Source: Halobacillus sp. A1
GTDB lineage: Bacteria > Bacillota > Bacilli > Bacillales > Halobacillaceae
Length of the DNA: 64,000 nucleotides
Direction of reading: 5' to 3'
Assembly (NCBI RefSeq): GCF_024189295.1
Contig: NZ_JAIZEN010000013.1
Location: forward strand, 42,040 to 106,039
Shown: positions 1-7,700 of the stretch, piece by piece
Numbering within the stretch: position 1 is the stretch's first letter
Layout: each line of letters opens with the position of its first letter
Translations under genes and position numbers: made by a program
The notes under the pieces: model-generated
The model's database searches: none
Told to the model about the DNA's origin: nothing
The model's input: only the letters and a program-made list of their open reading frames with translations

Positions 1-1
1 T

Positions 2-394
2 AAGATTTTGCATGGCGGTACGAGAAAAGAAGCATTATTGCACCCTACAGTCCTTACAGATGTTACACATGATATGAAAGTCGTGTGCGAGGAAGTTTTT
101 GCACCTGTCGTTACTTTAATGCCATTCAGCGACATCAAAGATTGTATCGAAGAAGTAAACCAGTCCCCTTATGGTTTACAGGGCGGGATTTTTACTCAAA
201 ACATCGATACAGCCTTCTACGCTGCAAAAAAAGTACAAGTCGGTGGTTTTATGATCAATGATGCTTCCCAATACCGTGTCGATCTTATGCCGTACGGTGG
301 TGTGAAAGGCAGCGGCTGGGGCAAAGAAGGACCGAAATATTCAATTGAAGAAATGACGGAAGAGCGTTTAGTTGTTATGAATTTGAATCCATAA
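2..394 (+). CDS. Aldehyde dehydrogenase family protein, C-terminal part only (cut by window edge)
   Basis: The frame is already open at base 2 and ends with TAA at 392-394, so about 130 C-terminal residues are visible. ALDH enzymes oxidise aldehydes with NAD(P)+ in the cytoplasm. The conserved EEVFAPV block carries the cofactor-binding Glu, SPYGLQGGIFT follows, and the C-terminal PYGGVKGSGWGKEG block is typical of the oligomerisation and substrate region. The catalytic Cys lies before the window. The ending resembles lactaldehyde/phosphonoacetaldehyde-type ALDHs, but the substrate cannot be told. Family certain, subgroup not. Confidence 0.9.
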   Translation, partial: KILHGGTRKEALLHPTVLTDVTHDMKVVCEEVFAPVVTLMPFSDIKDCIEEVNQSPYGLQGGIFTQNIDTAFYAAKKVQVGGFMINDASQYRVDLMPYGGVKGSGWGKEGPKYSIEEMTEERLVVMNLNP

Positions 395-421
395 AAACTT
401 TGTGTGATTATACTCAATAAA

Positions 422-457
422 AGCCCAGAGTCCGTTATGGATCTGGGCTTAATTTTG
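422..457 (+). terminator. Intrinsic terminator after the aldehyde dehydrogenase gene
   Basis: AAGCCCAGA (422-430) pairs with TCTGGGCTT (443-451), with three further inner pairs, followed by TAATTTT. It lies 27 bases after the stop codon. Confidence 0.75.
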
Positions 458-582
458 GAATAAGGTTTAGCTAAAGAGCCGGAATGATGAATAAATCATG
501 AGGTTGATCCAGAAAACTTTATAAAAAAACCAAGCGATTTGCCTTTAGTAATAATAAAAACTAGAATTGATCTCTAAGATCT

Positions 583-1944
583 TTATGCTTCCGCTTGCTT
601 CTGTATATTTCTGCGCTGCAGCTGAAGCATCCTGAATAAGAGAGTGATAGCCCCTGCTGTCAACCCAATGATCAGGCTCATCCAGTATCCGAAAGGTCCG
701 AGGTCTGTATAATTGGCAAGCAGGTAGCCGCTTGGTAAGCCAATGACCCAATAGGAGACAAAAGCCATCACTAAGGTTATATTCACATCTTTATATCCAC
801 GTAATATTCCTTGTAAGGGAGCTCCGAAACCATCCGATAACTGAAAGAAGATGGCGTAAAATATAAAACTTTTGGTCAAAGCGATCACTTCTTCATTTGA
901 ACTGTATAATCTGGCTACAGAATCATCAAAAATATATAAAATGAGTCCAGCTGCTACCGACATGGCTACAGCCAGAATTATCCCCATATAGGAATAAGTT
1001 TTTGCCTCTTCGTAACGCTTGGCTCCTACTTCGAATCCAACAGCAATGGTCAGTGTGAAAGCTATGCTGAGAGGCATCATATATACGAGTGAAGCAAAAT
1101 TGATCGCTGCCTGATGAGCGGCAATCGTATATGTATCATATACGGTCATAAAGAAAGTAACAGCAGCAAAAATACTTGTCTCAAAGAAGATAGCGAATCC
1201 TATCGGAATTCCGATCCGCAGCTGTTCTGCCCAGCTTTTCAAGGATGGCTTCACCCATTTGCTGAAAATTCCGTAACGGCGAAGCGGATAAGTTTTATGA
1301 ATGACAGCGACTACAATACCGCATGCAACCCAATATGTAAGTGCAGAAGCCAATCCTGCACCTATACCGCCTAACGCCGGAAGCCCTGCCTTCCCGAAAA
1401 TCAATACGTAATTGAATACTATATTGATCGGAAGTGTGAGTAGAATGATACCCATCGAAATTTTTGTCTGGCCCAGGGCATCGATGAAGGACCGAAGAAT
1501 ATTGAAGACAAACAGCGGTACAATACCAAGCCCCAGTGTAATCAAATAATACTTAGCTATGTAACGGACGTTTTCTTCAATACTGAATAATGAAAGAATA
1601 GGATCTAGTAAAAAGAAGCCAATAAAACCAATCAAAAGGGCAAGCACGATTGCTAAATATACGCCTTGCTTGACGGATTCTGGTATCTCTTTTTCTTTTT
1701 TTGCACCATTCAATTGAGCAATGATAGGAGAGATCGCCATCATGATCCCATTAAGGCCTGTGAAAACGGGCAGCCAGATGTTTGAACCGATAGCGACACC
1801 AGCCAAATCCTCAGCGCCGGCTTGACCAGACATGATCGTATCAAAAAAGTTCATAGCATACATGCCGATTTGAGTGATTAAAATAGGAAGTAAAATGACC
1901 ATGAATAACTTGAATTTTTCAGACAATGTTTTTGTTTCGTACAT
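583..1944 (-). CDS. MATE family multidrug/cation antiporter (NorM/YojI-like)
   Basis: 453 residues, the usual MATE length, with about 12 hydrophobic segments in two repeated halves. The N-terminal part ILITQIGMYAMNFFDTIMSG is the family's TM1 region, and SNIWLPVFTGLNGIMMAISP is the TM2 block. MATE proteins export organic cations or drugs in exchange for Na+ or H+ across the cytoplasmic membrane. The ATG at 1944 is preceded by AAGGAG seven bases upstream, which fixes the start. It is a single gene divergent from the murG-like gene. The closest relative I can name is B. subtilis YojI; substrate unknown. Confidence 0.9.
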   Translation of the reverse strand: MYETKTLSEKFKLFMVILLPILITQIGMYAMNFFDTIMSGQAGAEDLAGVAIGSNIWLPVFTGLNGIMMAISPIIAQLNGAKKEKEIPESVKQGVYLAIVLALLIGFIGFFLLDPILSLFSIEENVRYIAKYYLITLGLGIVPLFVFNILRSFIDALGQTKISMGIILLTLPINIVFNYVLIFGKAGLPALGGIGAGLASALTYWVACGIVVAVIHKTYPLRRYGIFSKWVKPSLKSWAEQLRIGIPIGFAIFFETSIFAAVTFFMTVYDTYTIAAHQAAINFASLVYMMPLSIAFTLTIAVGFEVGAKRYEEAKTYSYMGIILAVAMSVAAGLILYIFDDSVARLYSSNEEVIALTKSFIFYAIFFQLSDGFGAPLQGILRGYKDVNITLVMAFVSYWVIGLPSGYLLANYTDLGPFGYWMSLIIGLTAGAITLLFRMLQLQRRNIQKQAEA

Positions 1945-2037
1945 AAATGTTCTCCTTTTTGATACAATTCCTTTAGGCCACGAGGATTATAGCACACAAA
2001 TGTGTAGAAGCCTAGCTGCGCAAATGAAGAAAGGACG

Positions 2038-3117
2038 TTGAAGATTTTGACTAATAAACGCATATTATTTACGGGTGGCGGAACCGCCGGGCACGTTATC
2101 GTTAATCTTGCCCTCATCCCTGAATTTCAAAAAAAAGGATATGAGATTGATTATATAGGATCGTACGAGGGGATTGAAAGAAATTTAATTGAACCCTTGG
2201 AGGGTGTAACTTATCATGCCATTTCGACTGGTAAATTAAGGAGATACATGTCTAAAGAGAATTTTAAAGATCCATTCAAAGTTTTAAAAGGTTTGTATCA
2301 ATCACTTAGAATCATAAGTAAGACCAAGCCGAAGGTCATTTTTTCAAAAGGCGGTTTTGTTTCTGTACCAGTGGTAGCAGCGGCAAAATTGAAAAAAGTT
2401 CCCGCCATTATCCATGAGTCTGATTATACACCTGGTCTGGCCAATAAGTTATCATTTCCGTTCGCGCAAAAAGTGTTGGCGACATTCCCGGAAACGATGA
2501 AATACTTACCTGAAACCAAAGGGAAATATATTGGTGCTGTAGTCAGAGAAGAGCTTTTTGAAGGAAACAGGCAAAGAGGGTTGGCATTTTGTGAATTTAA
2601 CAATTCGAAGCCTGTTGTGCTGGTCATGGGTGGAAGTACAGGTTCAAAAAAAATCAACGATTCGATACGTGAAAATCTTGATGAATTATTACAAAACGTC
2701 CAAATCGTGCACCTTTGTGGAAAAGGACAAATGGATGAATCGATTCACAGGAAAGGGTACGTTCAATTCGAATATGTGAATGAAGAACTGAAGGACCTAT
2801 TCGCTGCATGTAATTATATTATTTCAAGAGCCGGGTCTAACGCAATATTCGAATTTTTAGCTTTAAGAAAACCGATGCTGCTCATTCCATTATCAAGGCA
2901 GGCGAGTCGAGGCGACCAAATACTGAATGCCGATTCTTTTGTAAAACAAGGGTATGCTTTAAAACTTGAAGAAGAAGAATTGAGTGCCGATCGTCTCTTA
3001 CAAGAATTTAATCGACTGATGGAAAGAAAACCTGAACTTCTGAACAATATGAACACCTACGAAAATAGAAAGACAAAACAGGAAGTCATTGATCTTATCC
3101 AGCAATCTGAAAAGTGA
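2038..3117 (+). CDS. murG: MurG-like UDP-N-acetylglucosamine glycosyltransferase (orphan paralogue)
   Basis: About 359 residues. MurG transfers GlcNAc from UDP-GlcNAc to lipid I to make lipid II at the inner face of the membrane. Seen: the N-terminal glycine loop FTGGGTAGHV, GGFVSVP, HESDYTPG, the central GGSTGSKKIN and the C-terminal donor-site block SRAGSNAIFEFLALRKP. The gene stands alone between a MATE gene and a chemoreceptor, not in a mur/fts cluster. HESD replaces the HEQN usual in housekeeping MurG, as I recall for secondary MurG copies. The TTG at 2038 sits only two bases after AAGGA; the in-frame TTG at 2047 (MTNKRILFTGGG) has 11 bases and may be the true start. Confidence 0.85.
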   Translation: MKILTNKRILFTGGGTAGHVIVNLALIPEFQKKGYEIDYIGSYEGIERNLIEPLEGVTYHAISTGKLRRYMSKENFKDPFKVLKGLYQSLRIISKTKPKVIFSKGGFVSVPVVAAAKLKKVPAIIHESDYTPGLANKLSFPFAQKVLATFPETMKYLPETKGKYIGAVVREELFEGNRQRGLAFCEFNNSKPVVLVMGGSTGSKKINDSIRENLDELLQNVQIVHLCGKGQMDESIHRKGYVQFEYVNEELKDLFAACNYIISRAGSNAIFEFLALRKPMLLIPLSRQASRGDQILNADSFVKQGYALKLEEEELSADRLLQEFNRLMERKPELLNNMNTYENRKTKQEVIDLIQQSEK

Positions 3118-3124
3118 AGATGCG

Positions 3125-3163
3125 AGGACCACGCCCAAAAAATATGAGCGTGGTTCTTTTAAT
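3125..3163 (+). terminator. Intrinsic terminator after the murG-like gene
   Basis: ACCACGC (3128-3134) pairs with GCGTGGT (3148-3154), extended outward by two pairs, then TTTTAATTT. It starts 8 bases after the stop codon. Confidence 0.75.
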
Positions 3164-3264
3164 TTGGAGCAAAAGTACCGATATAAGATTTAAGCATTGT
3201 CGAAATGAATCGTATAGTGATAAATTTTGTCTGTTTTTAGTTATGAAATCGGGAGGGATAGTAC

Positions 3265-4662
3265 ATGGCAAAAGAAAAAGTGAAAATGAGTGTTTCAAAA
3301 AAACTGATGCTGATTATTGTGGCTGCAACTGTTTTCAGTTTAATCATGGGCACGCCTATTTCATATTTACAGAATCAGCTCTTGAATTCAGGGATATTCG
3401 ATGTTCTAGGAACAACGTCTATTGCTTTTATTCAGACATATTTTACGATAGTTGCAAATTTGTTGATTATGATTGGTAGTGTGGTAATAGGAATACGCAG
3501 GTTTATTTCTAAACCGCTAACTAAAATGAGTGAAGAAATTAACGAAATGCATGGTGATACCATTAATCTTTCTAAAACCCTGCCTATTAAAAGTCAAGAT
3601 GAGCTCGGACAGTTAGCCTGCACCTTCAATGATTTAAATAAAAAGCTTACTAAAGTCATCGAAACGTTCAAAGAATCTTCAGAATCTATAGCTGCTATAT
3701 CAGAACAGAACGCTGCTTCCGTTGAGGGTATGGAAGAACAGACAAAAAATGTCCTCTACCGAAGTGAAGAAATGGCAAAAATTGCACGAAAAGGTGAGGA
3801 AGCCATAAAAGAGGTTTCCCAAAGTCTTCTGGAGTTATCCTCTTTAATACAAATAGCTAAGAAAAGAGCATATAGCGCAGTCGATGTGTCCGAACAAACG
3901 GTGCAAACCTCAATAAAGGGCCAGGAATCGATCAGCCAGGTTATAAGTAAGATGGCGGAAATCCGCTCCCAAAGTTTTACAGCGTTACAGGAGGTTAATC
4001 AGCTTGATGTATATTCGACCAGAATCACCACGATGGTAGATACAATTTCAAATATTGCTGAACAAACCAACCTATTAGCATTAAATGCTGCTATAGAAGC
4101 AGCTCGAGCAGGAGAAGCCGGAAAAGGGTTTGCGGTTGTGGCAGATGAAGTAAGGAGATTGGCTGAACAGTCCACAAAAGAGTCGGAAGAAATTGCGGAA
4201 GTTGTGCGGATCGTTACGCAGACTACGAATAGAGCTTCACAAGAAATGGGGGAAAGTTCAAAACTTGTAGATGAAGGAGTAGCCTCAGTAAAAGACGCTG
4301 GTGTTGCTTTGGATTCTATTCACAAATCTATACAAATGACGTTAGAGGAAATGAATCAAATAAAAGATGTAACGGATGAAAAGGTAGCAACTAGTGAAAA
4401 AATCGTAGGAGTAATTGATGAATTAGGAGGGTTCATAGATGAAACACAATCCTCAACTCGCCAAGTTACTCAAAGCATCTCAGGAGTTTCTGAAGCAATT
4501 AAAAACATATCCGGTACATCAGAACAAATGAGTACGATGGCTACCTTATTAAATGATGAAATGAGGGTATTTAAAACTGAAAATACTCAGGTGCTTAATG
4601 AGAACAAAGCATACCCAGAAGTGGAGAGTGAGTCATTTGATACAACAAATCAAGCGTCTTGA
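3265..4662 (+). CDS. Methyl-accepting chemotaxis protein without a large extracellular sensor
   Basis: 465 residues. Two membrane segments (about 13-33 and 51-74) are separated by only about 18 residues, so no PAS/Cache-type periplasmic domain is present. A HAMP domain follows (about 75-130), then a long coiled coil with the canonical MCP tip: [20 protein letters not shown] and [15 protein letters not shown]. MCPs control the CheA kinase. GGGAGGGA 8 bases before the ATG fixes the start. The 3' end overlaps the following STAS gene by about 26 bases, so the two are likely translationally coupled. With so small an outer loop, sensing may be of membrane state, cytoplasmic signals or a partner protein; this is inference. 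Confidence 0.93.
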   Translation: MAKEKVKMSVSKKLMLIIVAATVFSLIMGTPISYLQNQLLNSGIFDVLGTTSIAFIQTYFTIVANLLIMIGSVVIGIRRFISKPLTKMSEEINEMHGDTINLSKTLPIKSQDELGQLACTFNDLNKKLTKVIETFKESSESIAAISEQNAASVEGMEEQTKNVLYRSEEMAKIARKGEEAIKEVSQSLLELSSLIQIAKKRAYSAVDVSEQTVQTSIKGQESISQVISKMAEIRSQSFTALQEVNQLDVYSTRITTMVDTISNIAEQTNLLALNAAIEAARAGEAGKGFAVVADEVRRLAEQSTKESEEIAEVVRIVTQTTNRASQEMGESSKLVDEGVASVKDAGVALDSIHKSIQMTLEEMNQIKDVTDEKVATSEKIVGVIDELGGFIDETQSSTRQVTQSISGVSEAIKNISGTSEQMSTMATLLNDEMRVFKTENTQVLNENKAYPEVESESFDTTNQAS

Positions 4663-4939
4663 TAGAGAAGTAGTTGTTCGACTTTCAGGCAGCATCAGAG
4701 TTGATGAAGCTGCAGACCTTAGAGAAAAACTTCTTATAGAAATTGAAGAAGGGTATAACATTTTAAAAATAGACTTTTCGCAAGTGACCTTTCTGGACAG
4801 CGCTGGTCTGGGGGTGCTAGTCACAATTTATAAACGAGTGCGGCACCGTGGGGGAGCATTGATCATACAAAGGGCGTCAAATTCGATATTAGAATTATTT
4901 AAGCTTACCAGGCTGACTCAGGTTTTTGAATTTGAGTAA
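4637..4939 (+). CDS. STAS-domain anti-sigma-factor-antagonist-like protein
   Basis: About 100 residues, a complete STAS domain. The core [17 protein letters not shown] gives beta-1/alpha-1, and [17 protein letters not shown] contains the Ser that is phosphorylated in SpoIIAA/RsbV proteins (Asp-Ser-Ala-Gly). I place the start at TTG 4637 because GGAGA lies 9 bases upstream; GTG 4628 is too close to it. The gene begins inside the 3' end of the chemoreceptor gene in another frame. No RsbW/SpoIIAB kinase or PP2C phosphatase is nearby, so the partner is unknown. The coupling suggests a joint signalling role with the MCP. Confidence 0.8.
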   Translation: MIQQIKRLDREVVVRLSGSIRVDEAADLREKLLIEIEEGYNILKIDFSQVTFLDSAGLGVLVTIYKRVRHRGGALIIQRASNSILELFKLTRLTQVFEFE

Positions 4940-5314
4940 TTTGATTTAATCAGTCCCGAAGAAACAGCATTCTAAAAGCAATTGTAATTTGCGGCTGCAG
5001 TGATGGCAGAAGGAGTAGAAAGCAGAACCTTGACGTACGGGGAAATTGTTTACGTCTGCTTTCAAATCTACTAAGAACTTTGAATGCTCTTATTCCATAA
5101 AATAGACCTGCTGAGTTATAATAGAGAAAGAGACAAGAGAGGTGCTATTCCGCTTGTAAACTGCTCTGTTACTTAATATTGCAATTCATGAACTTAAAGA
5201 AGCGCATCAAATAATGAGGGGCGGCTGGGATTGACTTCTATTTTCAAATAACTTTCATACAGAAATCACAGTCCGCCTCTACTTAGTTTTAAAAAATGAT
5301 TAGGAGAAGATGTC
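4940..5314. other. Intergenic, 375 bp, no gene seen; two weak hairpins
   Basis: GAAAGCAGA (5018-5026) can pair with TCTGCTTTC (5055-5063). An imperfect inverted repeat spans about 5214-5280 (GGGGCGGC... to ...GTCCGCCTC) and may be a decayed relative of the hairpin repeats further right. A TATAAT at about 5117 has no convincing -35 box. Confidence 0.4.
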
Positions 5315-5668
5315 ATGCGTACTCAAGTATGCCGCTATTGTTATAAAGAAATTCGTGATAGAGACGAATTGGTCACCGCATCAAATTGGTTCAGAATACG
5401 CCCTTTTCACTACCGATGTTTTGATTTAGTTGAACAGGAAACGTCTACAATTGCGGGTACATGGAAGCCGATTAACAGCCGGGCTTCTTTAATTTCCGTA
5501 GTATTGATGCTTGTTTTATCTGTGTGGATGTTTGCGACAGATACATTAGGTTTTGTCGGAGATCTAATTGGGCTGATCGCTTTATATCCGGTAGTCTTGC
5601 GAACTATTTCTTTTGTTTGGATAGAGAGCCGCCTGCCAAAGTTCATCGAAAACAAGCGCCACTATTAG
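5315..5668 (+). CDS. Small membrane protein with an N-terminal Cys/His metal-binding motif
   Basis: 117 residues, function not recognised. Residues 6-9 are CRYC and residues 32-35 are HYRC, giving a CxxC...HxxC pattern like a small zinc finger (LIM/treble-clef-like). Two hydrophobic segments follow (about 58-78 and 84-102). AGGAGA eight bases before the ATG supports translation. It is monocistronic, ending at a terminator. A zinc-binding cytoplasmic head on a two-helix membrane anchor is what the sequence shows; any role would be a guess. Confidence 0.65.
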   Translation: MRTQVCRYCYKEIRDRDELVTASNWFRIRPFHYRCFDLVEQETSTIAGTWKPINSRASLISVVLMLVLSVWMFATDTLGFVGDLIGLIALYPVVLRTISFVWIESRLPKFIENKRHY

Positions 5669-5678
5669 AGTTACAGTT

Positions 5679-5706
5679 CAGTCTGCTACACCAGCAGGCT
5701 TTTTTG
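5679..5706 (+). terminator. Intrinsic terminator after the 5315 gene
   Basis: AGTCTGCT (5679-5686) pairs with AGCAGGCT (5693-5700) with one G-T pair, followed by five T. Confidence 0.75.
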
Positions 5707-5830
5707 TTACGTTTACTTGAGAAAATCCAAGGGGATATTTTTATAAGAATGGCTTTGTTAAAGCCCTGTGTTGATATTCATATAAGCTCCCTTTAGTGGC
5801 AGACTCAGTTTCGAGACTTATGTATAGGGA

Positions 5831-5957
5831 GATGGTGGCTTTAGAAAACGGATCGCTTTCCGTGGGCATGTGGTGAGCTTCCTCAGGCTTTGCCTTCCGG
5901 GATCTCACCGATCATGTACATCCCACAGGAGTCTCACCGTTTTCTAAAGCCACCATC
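5831..5957. repeat. Hairpin repeat, copy A (forward core)
   Basis: A perfect 21-bp outer stem (5831-5851 with 5937-5957) encloses the conserved core blocks TCGCTTTCCGTGGG, GGTGAGCTTCCTCAGG, GGGATCTCACC and CCCACAGGAGTCTC, which themselves pair. Confidence 0.85.
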
Positions 5958-6268
5958 CGAGTGGAAGGTGCTCGAGACTATACCAAGTTTAAAAGTATTA
6001 GCAATATATTGGAAATGTTAGTAAAATCCTTGTGTTCCAAGAGTCAATCCTTTTCTCGGACTTCTTGCCTTTGTTAGGATAACGGAAACATTTTTGCGGT
6101 GCTTCACTTTAAAAATAACTGCTCTGAAGTGATGCAAGAAAATATTTGAAACACTTAAAATATAGGTTTATAACTAAAATGCTACAGCCATACCACTGAA
6201 GTTTAATGATCCCACTAATATTAGGTAGTTATTTTTAAAACGATTTCGAGAAGTACATCTATAGTAAG

Positions 6269-6388
6269 GGGCGGCGGGGAATGGTGAAGACTCCTGTGGG
6301 AAGAGAGTGCTTGGTGAGATCCCGCATGACGGAACGTCCGAGGAAGCTCACCGCGCTCCCACGGAAAGCGAGCCATTCCCCGCCGCCC
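6269..6388. repeat. Hairpin repeat, copy B (reverse core)
   Basis: The outer stem GGGCGGCGGGGAATGG (6269-6284) pairs perfectly with 6373-6388. The core blocks are the reverse complement of those in copy A. Confidence 0.85.
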
Positions 6389-6512
6389 TGACTCACTCAC
6401 CAAATGTCTCAAAATCGAGTCTTCCACTACCCTGCCATATTGTTGAATAACTCACTTATCAATATCAACAATCACCTTTAACATAGCCATAAGAATAAGG
6501 AGGCTCATATCA

Positions 6513-7338
6513 ATGGATATAACTAGTAAGGTTCTTCTTTCAAACGGTGTAGAAATGCCCTTGATCGGTCTGGGAGTTTATAAAGTTGATGGGGACGGGG
6601 GAGGTCTATGAGACGGTAAAGACAGCACTTGATGCAGGTTACCGTCATATCGATACGGCTTCATTTTATGATAATGAGACTGGCGTAGGTAAAGCAATAC
6701 AAGACAGCGGGGTTCCACGAGAAGACATATTTCTGACGACAAAGGTATGGAATGATGAGCAAGGATATGAAAAGACGTTGCAAGCTTTTGAACGCAGTTT
6801 GGAAAGGTTAGGTGTTGACTATGTCGATCTCTACCTTATCCATTGGCCAGTTCCAAATTTATTTAAAGAGACGTGGAAAGCCTTTGAGAAACTCTATCAG
6901 GAGGGAAAAGTGAAAGCTATAGGAGTCAGCAACTTCACCATCTCCCATCTTAGTGAGTTGCTTGTAGATGCTGAAATCGTTCCTATGGTCAACCAAGTGG
7001 AATTCCATCCTAAGCTTTTTCAAAAGGAACTTATGGAGTATTGTAACGAGAACAACATTCAATTAGAGGCCTGGTCTCCTTTAGCAAGAGGATCTTACTT
7101 AAAGGATCCAGAGCTTGAAGAAATAGCAGGCAAATACGGTAAAAGTACAGCGCAGATTATATTACGATGGGATGTTCAGCATGGGATCGTAACCATCCCG
7201 AAATCTACTAAATAAGAGCGCCAGGTCGAGAACGCGGACATTTTCGATTTTGAACTGACAGAGGAGGAAATGTGGCAAATTAATGAGCTTCATGCTAATA
7301 AAAGGGTGGGGTCCCATCCTGATAAATTTAATTATTAA
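6513..7338 (+). pseudogene. Aldo/keto reductase (YvgN/YtbE-like), broken by a frameshift and a stop
   Basis: An ATG at 6513 with AGGAGG upstream starts the usual AKR N-terminus (SNGVEMPLIGLGVYKVD). A run of five G at 6597-6601 shifts the frame; with four G the reading continues as VDGDGEVYETV. The body then reads on (DTASFYDNE with catalytic Tyr, TTKVWND with Lys, LIHWP with His). An in-frame TAA at 7213-7215 cuts off the last 41 codons, which are still recognisable (VENADIFDFELTEEE) up to TAA 7336-7338. Two independent lesions argue for a true pseudogene, although the G run alone could be a sequencing error. Intact relatives are NADPH-dependent glyoxal/aldehyde reductases. Confidence 0.85.
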
Positions 7339-7351
7339 TTTATACAACCCG

Positions 7352-7384
7352 AACCGCTCAGTATTCATGCTGGGCGGTTTTTTA
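7352..7384. terminator. Terminator downstream of the AKR pseudogene and the convergent small gene
   Basis: GAACCGCTCAG pairs with CTGGGCGGTT across an 8-base loop, followed by a T run. It lies between convergent genes. Confidence 0.75.
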
Positions 7385-7573
7385 TTTGCTTTTTTTGGGT
7401 GCGTCGTTCCGTTGGTCAGCAGTATCTTCTTTATAAATCAGTATGAAAGGAAGGAATAAGATCAATACAAGATAGAGCATCAAAAATAACTTAGCCAGCC
7501 CTTCCATAAGAAAAAGTATAGATAGGAAGAAGCAGGCCAGCAGCACGAAAGGAACAATATAAGCGAGTACCAA
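7382..7573 (-). CDS. Small two-helix membrane protein, unknown function
   Basis: 63 residues: two hydrophobic helices (about 3-25 and 28-47) followed by a charged tail (KEDTADQRNDAPKKSK). The TTG start at 7573 has an excellent AAAGGAGGT seven bases upstream, which is the main evidence that it is real. It is divergent from the germination operon, with 127 bases between. No family recognised. Confidence 0.6.
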   Translation of the reverse strand: MVLAYIVPFVLLACFFLSILFLMEGLAKLFLMLYLVLILFLPFILIYKEDTADQRNDAPKKSK

Positions 7574-7700
7574 TTAACCAACCTCCTTTGCTCCTATCCT
7601 TTCCATAAATCGAATAAAAAACAGCGTTTTGTTAAGAATATTAAACAAATAAACTCCCGCTAATCTTTTAAGAACACTTGCTGGGTGAAGGAGTTTTCTC

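Larger units (their letters stand above)
5745..6480. repeat. Composite repeat element 1 (two opposed hairpins with related ends)
   Basis: The left end carries GTTGATATTCATATAAGC and AGACTCAGTTTCGAGAC. The right end is the related long type (AGTCTTCCACTACCC, then CTTATCAATATCAAC). Inside lie a forward hairpin (5831-5957) and a reverse hairpin (6269-6388). The middle section (about 6059-6145) matches the reverse complement of about 49370-49470 in element 4. The right 240 bases (6240-6480) are a near-identical inverted copy of 49083-49322. No credible coding sequence is inside. It resembles a non-autonomous, MITE-like element, but I do not recognise a named family. Confidence 0.75.

Noticed and set aside
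5018..5063. Hairpin GAAAGCAGA/TCTGCTTTC as a terminator for the STAS gene.
   Set aside because: It is about 80 bases after the stop, with a long loop and no T run.
6221..6427. A minus-strand frame here and a plus-strand frame at 49137-49325 encode nearly the same peptide.
   Set aside because: Both frames run through the hairpin repeats; the likeness follows from DNA duplication. There is no ribosome site, and other copies break the frame.
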